Shown piece after piece: positions 48,978 to 59,600 of a stretch of 64,000 nucleotides of DNA (the stretch's first letter is position 1; each line of letters opens with the position of its first letter). The stretch lies in NCBI GenBank assembly GCA_009192285.1, contig WBVU01000003.1:3503973-3567972 (forward strand), in the 5' to 3' direction. The position numbers were made by a program, and so were the translations under genes. The notes under the pieces were generated by a model. The model was not told where the DNA came from and did no database searches. It saw nothing but the letters and a program-made list of their open reading frames with translations. Source of the stretch: Morchella semilibera. Its lineage: Eukaryota > Ascomycota > Pezizomycetes > Pezizales > Morchellaceae.

Positions 48978-50684
48978 AGTCGAGTAAAGGTGGATGGTGA
49001 TGACTATATATATATATTCTACATATATATATATTGGTCGAGCTTGCACTGCCAACTGTGCTGTGGCTAACTACACGCAGATATGTATACTACATAGAGA
49101 GATTGTAGTCTGGCGGTGAGATATATGGAGGGTGTGTATGGGTACGTTAACCCTTCATATAGCGTCTCCAATATAGAGGCGACTCTCCCTGTGTGTTATG
49201 GGGTGCTTGTTCTGTCCCGTTGGTGAATTTCTAGTTGACGGATGAGATGCTATGTTCAGTTGATTTCACCAGCTAACTGATCTTCCCCAATTGGCACCCA
49301 CTATGAGTATAGGCGCCTAGTAGAAGTATATGTATTCCGGGCCTTGAGCTTCGTAGGTATATATTTGACCCCTGTGGTGAAGGTAAACCCCCTATAAGGG
49401 TGCCAGCCTTCGGCCCCGATGCATCTTTATAGAAAGAGTTGTATGCAAAGAAATTTAGAGTAGCAGTAGAGCAGTGGTGTGATCCATCATCATATATGCT
49501 AGCCCTTCTTCATTGGCTGGAGAGTGTGTCCATATGTTCTTGCAAGCAACCATGTTTCCTACAAAAGTATATTGAGCTGATAGAACTCCACTGGTATATA
49601 GTGGGGGAGGGGCATTCAAGTTGATTCGACTATGCACCTCTTCGCACCTGATTGTTTGCGTTAAGGACGTCATCCAGGGGCAATAGATCCACGTGTTTGG
49701 GTGTGTACCTTGCAGAAGTAAGGCTTTTTTTCAGGGGAGATGGGCCTCTAATTTTGGGAGCTCTTATCGATCATCTATATAGATGGGCTTGCTCTCGCCA
49801 CCCGGCATGGATGAGAACTGCAGCTGGGAAGTTTGTTGAGTAGATTCACATGTCGAGCAGCTTCGTAGTCTTGGCGGTTTTTTGTGTGTAATATTAGTCG
49901 GGTTCAAAAACGCGAGTAGTAAACCTTGAGCCTCATGGCAGGCACTCTGTGTGTTGTTCGGGTGGACAAGTTTAATACCCGAAGATTTAAACACCCGTTA
50001 TTTTTCTAAAAAAACTGATCCCCTTCCAGAATAACCAAAGAAATGTTGATGAGATAAGCCACACCCACCCGCACCACTGGAACCGAGTGTCACGATAATA
50101 TTATCGCTAAGGCTATAATAAGCCACCAACCACTGTGACATATCACGATAACTCCTCTTCTGGGGAGATCATAGCTACATGTCGATACCCCATAATGGTC
50201 TCTTAGTGCGTTTCTTTTGTACGTGCTTCGACCGAGTTACTCGCATATTAAAGGACTTTATTCCCTTGTTCGGGGTAAGATGGCACAGTAAGTAGGGTAT
50301 TAACCACACAAGCTAAAGAGCTTCCTTCCCAAGTTCAGAGCATTGCCTCCAACATTCCCGTCACGAAATACCGACACCGGCCCCTCGACGCCTCCCTCTT
50401 ATCAAATCCCAGAACTCTGGAGTACCTCCTCTCTATAATTACATGTATTAATTCCTAAAAATAAAAGCGCATGCTTGGCACACGTCCCCACGGTGAAACG
50501 TGAAACAAGCAAAAAATACCATACCAAACCCTAACCCCCACAGCCTCTTCCCCCCCAACCCAAAATAGTGACTATAAACCTTCCAACAACTCCAGCTAGC
50601 TACATAGCTAGCTACATAGACACACACAAAACAGAAAAGAAAGAATCGATACTTCACTCACCCCCAATCTAATCATCAGCAATA
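48978..50684. other. intergenic spacer between two plus-strand genes
   Basis: It contains the GST 3' end with an imperfect TATATA hairpin region at 49004-49034, TACATGTA at 50440 and the promoter of the Hsp70-like gene. GCTAGCTACATAGCTAGCTACATAG at about 50595 is a short tandem repeat. No gene is supported. Confidence 0.55.
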
Positions 50685-53167
50685 ATGAGTAATAGCATCC
50701 GGGAGGGAAAACATGGCTCCTCCATCCGGGAGGGAAAACATGGCACCTCCATCCGCTCGTTTTTCGGCAGCTTCGGTAGTAAGAACAAGTCCGCCCTGAA
50801 CGTGTCGGCACCTCTACGTCCATCGACAGCTCTATCAGTACCCACGCCCGCAACAGGGCCGTTTCCCTCTGGACGGGCCTCAGATATTGGAGTCAGGCCG
50901 CCGCTGCAGCAGCAGTCATTTGACTCCGGGAGGGGAACGAGCTTCGAGAACCCGAGGACGACCCCACTGCGGTACCAACCACCACCCCCGCCCCCGCCCC
51001 CGCCCCCACCACTGGCAGCGCTGGAGAGGGTCAGGAAGCCAAAGTTGATTATTGGGATTGATTTTGTGAGTCTTTTTTTTTTCTTTTTTTTCTTTTTTTG
51101 CTGGGTGGTTGGGTGGGTGTGGTTGGGCTGGCTGGGCTGGCTGTGTGGAGCTTTGCTGATTGGATTGGGCTAGGGAACAACGTTCAGCGGTGTCGCGTTC
51201 GCGTTTACAACGGATGCGGGGGTGAAGGAGGGGATTATCACAGAATGGCCAGGTGCCGGTAATCAGTCGAGGAATAAGGTACCGCTTTCCATCCGTTTCT
51301 ATCTGATGGGTTTTGTTTGTAGGGCGGTTCTTAATATCTTAGTGCAATTAGGTGCCGACTATACTATACTATGACAAAGAACAAAGCATACTTGGTTGGG
51401 GATTGGAGTATGCAGCAGCTTTAGCCCCTAGCGGGTATCCAAAGCCAGGCGTACAGAAGGTCGGTGTTTTTTTCTAACGGGTTTCTACCCTGGTCCCTTC
51501 AATTATACTCGTTTCCAGAGCATTGAGTCACTAAGATGTTGAGTCGTTCTCCACACACAGGTCGAATGGTTCAAAATGCAGCTCATGCAGTCCGACGACA
51601 CCTATCTGAAGAACGACAAACTACCCCCACTCCCCTCCGGAAAGACGCCCGTCGACGTCACTGCAGACTACCTCATCCAGCTCCGCAAAGCCCTGCGAAT
51701 CCAGCTGCAAAAGATCCTAGGCGAAGCCGTCTACAACCGCCACGAGGAAAGCATCCACTACTACCTCACCGTCCCCGCAATCTGGAACGACGCCGGCAAA
51801 GCGGCCACAAAGCGGGCCGCTATCCAGGCGGGCTTTGTGCGACCCGAAGGCGAATCCAGAGTCACCCTGATATCCGAACCCGAAGCCGCGGCGCAGTTCT
51901 GCTCGAAAACGGGGCTTCTGAATCTGAAGATCATGGATGCAGTGCTAGTGGTGGACTGTGGAGGTGGGACTGTGGACTTGATCGCGTATGAGGTTACGCA
52001 GGAGGAGCCGCTTACGCTGGTCGAGGCCACGACGGGATCGGGCGACTCGTGCGGGTCCACGGCAGTAAACCGGAATTTCTCGGGGCTGCTAAGGCGAAGG
52101 ATTGACATGATGGATCTGCCGGCGGGGACGAAGACGGGGCCCAAGATATACGCAAAGTGTCTGACGGAGTTTGAGAACCGCATCAAGGCGGACTTTAGAA
52201 ATAATGGGCAGGTGTGGGCAGTGGACATCGGCGTGGAGACGGACTATCCCGAGGCGGGTGTAGAGGAGGGGTATATGACGTTCACGGACGAAGAGATCCT
52301 GGCGTGCTATAGACCAGTCATTAACCGGATATTGGAACTTGTAAGGAACCAGATTACCGCGATCCAGACGCAGAACCGCCACTTGCAGGTAATGACAGCT
52401 TTTCTTTCTCCCTTTTCTTCCTTGTCCACTGTGGTTATTGTTTGGCTCTGCTAACCTGTGAGCTGTTATCAGAATGTCCTGGTTGTAGGGGGCTTCGGCG
52501 GATCTGAGTTTCTCTTCCAGCAGATTAAGGAGAATGTTCCGCAGCAGTATCAGCATGGTGTCGTACGGCCTATGGACGCAGTTGCGGCGGTGGTGAAGGG
52601 GGCTGTTACTGCCGGTGTGAGCCAGAGCTTAGTGACGGCCCGGGTCGCGCGAAGGCACTACCTCATGGCGACCTTGACACCGTTCAAAGAGGGGTACCAC
52701 CGAGAAGAGTATCGAGTCCCCAGCTTGGATGGTAATGACCGATGCAAATTCACGCGGCATGTATTCGTCACCAAGGGCAGCGTATAGCGATCGGGGAGCC
52801 CGTCAAAATCTCGTTTTTTAGGCAGGTGGCGGCTGGTTCATCGCTGACCTACAGCGACATCTTATATGTGTGTGATATGGAACAATGCCCGGAATATATA
52901 ACGGATCCTGGTTAGTCTTGCCTTGACGCCCCCCACTCTCACGTCTGTGGCTAAACCTTTGGAATAGGTATCAGACCGCTGGTAACACTGACGTCGGACC
53001 TCTCTAGGAAGTCGCTGGAGCGCGATTTCCAGACGGTGGCGACGCCGCAGGGCATCTTTTACAAGGTCTACTTTGACATATACTTGACCCTTGACGGGTC
53101 TGAATTTAGCGCGGAGGTGGTCTGTCAGGGCGAAATCATGGGGGCGTGCCAGGTTAAGTTTGAATGA
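50685..53167 (+). CDS. Hsp70-superfamily ATPase (HSPA12-like), C-terminal frame break
   Basis: Exons run 50685-51065, 51174-51278, 51352-51459, 51561-52388, 52473-52910 and 52968-53167. Seen: phosphate-1 motif IGIDFGTTFSG split by intron 1 (residues about 123-133); phosphate-2 motif VVDCGGGTVDL (about 328-338); YLTVPAIWNDAGKAATKRAA; LISEPEAAA; and the adenosine motif VLVVGGFGGSEFL after intron 4. This actin/Hsp70 fold without a canonical substrate-binding domain is typical of the large fungal HSPA12-like group, whose function is mostly unknown. The 120-residue N-terminus is disordered, with a 27-bp tandem duplication and a Pro12 run. The exon-5 frame ends at TAG 52785-52787 (578 residues). 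A one-base shift there leads into an open frame that splices (52911-52967) to a family-like ending at 53167, about 686 residues in all. Truncation or assembly error are both possible. Confidence 0.85.
50694..50756 (+). repeat. 27-bp tandem duplication in the Hsp70-like N-terminus
   Basis: Two 27-bp units (50694-50720 and 50721-50747) encode SIREGKHGS and SIREGKHGT. A third partial unit (SIR) follows. Units differ at only a few bases, so the duplication is recent or homogenised. Confidence 0.85.
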
Positions 53168-54984
53168 TTTATTTGGTCTTGATGGGCCTTCTAATGATAC
53201 CTTTATTGTTTTTGTTTTTCTTTCATATTTTCATCCTGTTTTTGCGGCGTATTTCTTGTAAATATCTTCTGAAAACTCGGGAGTTTGCTATATTGGAGAG
53301 AATAAGTCGGAATTAAATGATATATTGATATTCTGATGCCCAAGTCTATATATGTAGGGGTGTGTTAGTGCTTTTACCCTAAAGAATTTTGGTATTTACA
53401 GACCTAACGGATCGGGTAAGGCTTACTTAAGGAGGCCTACTAATGTGGCTCGATCTAGGTTAGCTCGCGGGTATCAATTGAATCTTAGATTGCCCAGATG
53501 GGCGGGTACCTGCTCGAGGTTATCTACACGCAGCTATGGCTGGTGACAGCTAGAAGGGTGCATGTAGGTACATGTACTCTCACCCCAACACAAGAGACGG
53601 GCTGTTAGGTAGCTTTAGGAACAGTAGGACGCAATCCCTGTGGCAAAAAGGCTCCAACTATCACTCTCCCCCTCTCTATGACTGAGCAGGCTGTCATGTT
53701 GTGAATCTATCTATTTATGGGTGTGAATCAACCTAGGTGCAGATAACTTCACAAGGAGGAGGGGGGGGAAGATTATAGCGTTTAGAGATGGCTCCATTGT
53801 GTTGGTTGGTTGGTAGATCAACTGTTGTATCATGGGCGTTTCTACGATTCACGTCGTCCTTGTAAACAACAAACATCCGAGTGGGATCATGAAATATCAC
53901 TCACAATCTCGCTGGGCCAATAGCGGGACTGATTGATGCATGCATGCATGCAGCGGCCAATAGCAAAAGGTTTCCCAGCGAGAGTCCCTCTATATAAGCG
54001 ACGTGTTACTGCAGAACTACGCACGCTGGCCTAAGCACGAGCGAGGCATTCCCTCCGTGCGGCCAATGAGGGGGGGGAGGGAGGGAGGGAGTGATTACCG
54101 CTCGAATAGTGTGTTCACCAGCCATGGTACCGTACCTATGCCCCGCCGGCCATCTCCAAACCAATCAAGCTCTGTTGGGGGGGGGGTCTCCATTACTTGA
54201 TGGGTTAGAGCTCCCAACCGTCAATTGATCCCACTATTGATACTTCAAACTTGACAGCTCGCCTAGCTCAGCGGCCAAAGTCGATTAGGTTGATATAATT
54301 GGTATGACGAAATAAACTGCATCTGTGATACTTCTGGCACGCCCCACAGCACACTGCCACTGAAATTCGGAATTGATGTCTCCAGTTTCTGTTTGGAATT
54401 GACAGTTTAAGAGCACTCTCTATCAATCGATAAGTTAATCAACAGCTGTAGCGGGTCATGGAATATCACTCGTGGGATAAGAGTAGCAGGGGTGTTTACC
54501 CGCCCCCGCACGAAGCGGAACCTTGCGTGTCAACGACGTCATATTATCAGCACCCTGCCCCACGGCGGCGGGCATGACATGACACCGGGGGGTACCTGTC
54601 GGTCGGTCGGAGGTGAGCTGTTTTCTCGGCTCGCCTAAGCGATCGGGCGAATTCCATCCCTAGTGGTTGATCTGTATGTCGAAGCGAATAGCGGGGCAAC
54701 ACTGCGACCGACGGATGGCGATATCCGGCGAGATGACGACACTGTGGACCATTGGCTCCCAAACCACCGCCTAGAATGAACGTGGATCATACGCAATCAC
54801 TCGTCATTGACCTTACGCGCATTTTTAGGTGTTTGGTGATTGAATGGAGACTTTCTGCTTTGCATCATTTAGGCTACCTCCATATATATACAGTGAAATC
54901 CATTTCCAGACCCCCCAAGACAGTCGCCCAGATCAAGTAATGGCCTAGAATACAGGACTATGTAGATAAATACAAACCCCACAC
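53168..54984. other. spacer between convergent genes
   Basis: 3' ends of the Hsp70-like (+) and DUF1772 (-) genes. It has TACATGTA at 53569, GGGAGG purine runs at 54070-54092, CATG repeats at 53937-53952 and a G11 run at 54177-54187. Short frames on both strands lack motifs. No gene is supported. Confidence 0.55.
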
Positions 54985-55562
54985 TCAACAAATCGCCTTC
55001 ACCAATGCCGTTCCAAACCCCACCCCCAGCATGGTGACCCTAACCCAGTTGAGCACCGTCCACTCATGCAGCAGCTGCCTCAAACGTTGCCTATCAACCT
55101 CCACCCACGCCCTCTTCTCCAGGAGCGCGCGCAGATTTGCCCTCATGCCCACGACGGTGAACGGGATGATCCCCACCACCGACACGGCCGCAACCGTGTA
55201 CGGTGTGCGCAGGCTCTCGTCGTGGTAGGCCACGTACGAGAAGGCCGCCCCGGCAATAATGGAGAGCGGTGGGAGCGTGAACTTGCCGCGGTCGTAGAGA
55301 TGGTTCCACTGAGCTTGGAGCTCCCTTGGTGGCGCCGAGCGCGGCGAGAGAAGGGCTGGCATGGCGAGGTAGGAGGCACAGAAGTTCGTGCCTGGCAACT
55401 CATGTGTTAGAATTACAGATGTATCACGATTTTACCACTAAAATTTGTCTAGTTCATGGGGGAGGGGGAGGGGGAAGAAGAAACGGGGACTCTACCAGTA
55501 GCGATACCGGCGGTGAAGATGCCGACGGCTTTTACGTAGTTCAGTACATCTTCGGAAGCCAT
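54985..55562 (-). CDS. DUF1772 (anthrone-oxygenase-like) membrane protein
   Basis: Exons 55562-55496 and 55391-54985 (104-nt intron, GTAGAG donor, TTGCCAG acceptor) give 157 residues. The family (PF08592) includes small four-helix membrane proteins. Some act as anthrone oxygenases in polyketide clusters; most are uncharacterised. Seen: helix 1 VKAVGIFTAGIATGTNFCASYLAMPALL, interrupted by the intron; the family-like LQAQWNHLYDRGK linker; then helices FTLPPLSIIAGAAFSYVAY, YTVAAVSVVGIIPFTVVGM and VLNWVRVTMLGVGFGTALVKAI. The Arg/Glu-rich loop between helices 3 and 4 and the WNHLYDRG motif are the strongest support. No polyketide synthase is nearby, so a secondary-metabolite role is not indicated. 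The start is the only ATG giving a complete first helix. Confidence 0.88.
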
Positions 55563-56620
55563 AATATCTAGTATCGTAGAACTCAAGAGAATCTTTTGAG
55601 TGTAATTGGTAGTAGTAGTAGTAGGATCGCAGCACAATGATAGATACTGTATATAAATACCCCAACCTCGGGGGGAACCCTCACTTATACAACATTTGCC
55701 CCATATACAGTATCCTTGCGGCATTTTTTCTTGATTTGCAATATCTTCCCCACCCCCCTTGCATCGTGCAGCTGCTGTTGTACGATCGTGTGTGTGCCAA
55801 GAGGTAATGAGTCAGTCAGTCAAGTCTTCAGGGCACGTGACTGGCAGGGTCAATTCCTTGTACTTCTACACAACTGTCGCCTATTAACTTATTACTACAA
55901 ACCAGAGAAATAAGAATAGTTGGGGAAATAGCGCCCTAAAATCTTCTTCTCTAGGAAAGGTTTTTTTTAATGATATGTTTATCAAAGGAAGAAAGAAGAA
56001 AAAGGAAAAGGAAAAGGAAATCGCCAATGGCTAACCGATCTGGAACATCAATAGCGCCAGTACCATTCGGTAGTGTTAATGTTAGCGCGTAGAAAATAGT
56101 AATCTGCAGGGGCCAAGAATAGTCCTTGCCAAGACCACCGCCATTTAGTTATATTCGGCGAGTGATACGGCATGACTTGCTCGGCGCAGATATCAAATAT
56201 TAAGCCCCGCATAGTAAGTGATTTGGGTAGGGTTTAGCTAAGCCTATTAGGGATATGAGATATAAATCACCTGTGTAGCTACAAAGACTAGAAAATAAGA
56301 TAAAATCACAAACGCCGTCTATTCATTTACCCACCGGACCCACTAAATTTTAGGAATCAACACCCATACTCGGAGCTACACCCCTCCCACAGCTCATCAA
56401 AAAATAATAATACAACTGACTTGACACGTAAAAAAAAAGAGAGAGATAGAGAGAACCAAACAGTCTCACAGGTTACAGAAATTAGAAAGAAAAATTGAAA
56501 TAAAAAAGGATGAAATAATCAACCCAAAGAAAGGTATGAAGATTAATTTAGATGTAAAATGGTTAGGAAAAAGTAGGCTAGTGATGATACCCTGTCTCAC
56601 AATGATACATAAGAAAACAC
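55563..56620. other. intergenic spacer
   Basis: 5' region of the DUF1772 gene and 3' region of the giant gene, both on the minus strand. A-rich and AAGGAA-type tracts occupy 55975-56020, an A9/GA block lies at 56430-56455 and (ATC)/(TAC) triplets at 55606-55622. No gene is supported. Confidence 0.55.
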
Positions 56621-59600
56621 CTATGCACCTGGGCCCCCATAAGTACTCATATTACCTTCATCACTCTCATCGTCATCGCTCATCTCTACATCTGCCTCCT
56701 GTGACCCGTCCCTCGAATCGTGACTGTCACCTGAACGTGAACCACCCTCAGTTTGTCTTCCTCTAGATTTTCTCTTTGGAGCGTTATATGCAATTGCTGT
56801 TCTAGTCCTCTTACGTTTTCCGAGGTTTCCATTTTGCGCCTCAATGAATTCTTCTTCTTTTGTAGCCCTTGGATCAGCCTCTGTTGTTGAGACAAAAGTG
56901 GGGGTCTTATAAGTTTTCCCTCTGACGCGCTGTCTTGTTTTTCCATCCTCCAGCCCATCTTGAGGGCTCGGTTCGGTAGGGCTGCTACCGGATATTGCCG
57001 GTAGTGAAGCTGGGCTTGGGCGGCTTGAAAAGACACCAAACATTTGGGAAGTTGATGCCGTACTGTTGCCATTAAAGCGCATGGCCGCGGTCGGCGGAAC
57101 TGAAGTGCTCTTTCCTACAGGGGTTTTGTTTGGGACCGTGAACGAATTGGAATAGGGCCTAAAACCATTGGAGGTAACTGACACATCGCCGCTAACAATA
57201 GGTTCATCGGCATCAGTTGATTCTCCGTTGCGGCTATACTCAGGTGGGGAATTAAAACGTCCATTAAAATCAAAGGCATCGGTGTCTTCGTCTTCTATTC
57301 TTGCCTCATCATCATCCACTGAACTCGCAGTCTCAATACGCAGTCCAGACGAAGCTGTCACCGCAGCCCCCCTTCCTCTCCCCCTCCCTCTACCTCTGCT
57401 CGTGGGTACGCCTCGTCCTCGTCCTCGTCCCCTCCCCCTCCCCCTCCCCCGCCCTCTCCCCCTACCTCTGCCCCTCGTCGGAGTAGTCGCTCCTTCCGGG
57501 GCGGAATCGTAGACAGGAGATACTCGATCCTCACCCATTCCAACCGTATCAGTCATCAATGTGAGCAAATCTTCATTTTGACGGATTTGCTTTCCACCAC
57601 GGTAGAACCCCGTAGGAGATACAGGCTCCGACTGTGTAACAGGAATACTGAGTAAACGCGGTAATGGTATGGTATCGGGTGTTTCAACAGGGTTTGGATC
57701 TTTTGAAAGAATGTCCCTCAATTTCTCGCGACCGTTAGCACTAAACCTAATCCGAAGTTCGCTATAGGATTGATCTGTTGGCTCCGCTACAGAAGATTCA
57801 ACTATATCATCACCTCTAGAATCCCCAGCCGACTGTCCTGGTCCGAAATTACTGAGCCGCCCACTTCTCCGATTTGAGAGCGGCGAGCCTCGGACTCGGC
57901 TAAAATTATCTGCTGAGTGAGTACGGGAAAGCGGAACCGCCGCAAGCAGCTCTCTAGGCTGTGCTTGGGCCGCTGCAAGAGCCAAAGCATGAGCGTTAGG
58001 ATTTTTTGGCGGTCTACCAACCCTCTTTTTGACAGGAGGCATTAAAGGGTCGATGCCAGGTGGTAGTTGAACAGGCGCTGATTCCGCTCTCCCATTCTCC
58101 TTACCTGAGTCCTTTTCCTTATTCTTGTCTTCCGCCAATCTTCGGCGTCTTGTGAGTTTAGGCTGCAAAGTATGGACTCGGGGGTCCTTGAATTCGTATC
58201 CAGGCATGATAACATACTCGGCGGCTTTATCACGGCTCCGCAATTCCCTGCCTCTGATCGAGTATTTACCAGATTGTTGTCCATCTGCATCCTGTTTACC
58301 GCGTTTATCGGGAGCAGGGTCATACGCGAAACCGTAAAGTTCCGCCTCCTTTTTGTCTTCCCAGACGACACGGTCATCAGGCCCAAGAGGATCTTTGAAA
58401 TGGGATCTAATCCTTCCTCTTTGTACGCCACCTCTCCCCCTCCCTCTCCCCCTCCCCCTCCCCCTCCCATTGGTCATGGTCTCACCACTAAAGGTTGCAG
58501 AGGCTTCTTCTTCAGCCTCTTTCTGCCTGATGACCTCCTCTAGAAGTAAATACTCCTTTTGCATCGCTTCCAAAGCCCAGACAATATTTTCCTCTGCATG
58601 GAACCTCTCGGTCTCGTCTTTAGCATTGTCAAGACTTCTCTGGAATTCTGAAACATCGGTAAGTTTAGAAAACAAAAGTTCTTGGATAGTGGTGCTTGAT
58701 GGAAATTGTCCAGATAAAAGGGTCGCCTCCATAGACGCGAGCTCCCTTTCAACGGTTTCCGGGTCACAGACGATATAAGCCGGAAGGTCTTTCCGATTCT
58801 GTACGGATCTGTGAAACCTCAAAGAATCTTGCAACTCCGGATCCAAAGTAGCATCACCCCCTCCATCAATGGCATCCTCCATTGCGTCTTCATCTTCCCA
58901 TTTCTCTTCATCCTCTTCATCCCCTTCGTCCTCCTCTTCGTCCTCTTCATCCTCTTCATCCTCCTCATCACCCTGTCCCTCGATTTCCTCTGACTCTGCC
59001 TCATCAATATCCATATCAATTGCAGCTTCCTCCTCTTCCTCCTCGTCCTCAATTCTGTCCTCATCATCCTCATCGCCCTCCGGATATACTTTAGTGCATA
59101 ACTCCAAGTGTTTTTTCATGATTTCAATACCACTAAGACTTTGCTCTAAGCCCATCGCTTTGCGTATTGTAAGAATATCGGCAAGGGTAGTTTGACATAT
59201 TGGACACTCATGAGTCTGGGTCACACCCCTGTGTAGGGGGTTCGACGGACCACTAATCACATCATTAGGTGATCTGCAAATGTACACGGTACTGGTTAAC
59301 ATACCTGCTTTCTATGTTGGCAAATTGAGAATAGGTCCGTTTTTTTGTAGTTGTAACTGCAGGGACCGAGCCAAAACCGATTAGCCGAACAGCAGCTTGG
59401 TAAATTTCATTTTCAATCGGATTCGGTTCCTATGCATCTGTAAGTAACAGCTAAGTAACTTCAAAGGGGACGATGGACCTTTATCAGCGAAAGCTCTCCA
59501 AGAGTTCCCCGAGGTTCGGCTGCTGCAAGTGTTTGGCGGGGCTTAACGTCAATTAGTGTTAGGTGATCCTCTTCGCAGTTCGTTGTAGCATCCTGAATAG

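Noticed and set aside
58869-59195. Ser-rich plus-strand frame of 108 codons
   Set aside because: Antisense of the poly-acidic GAN repeats of the giant gene.
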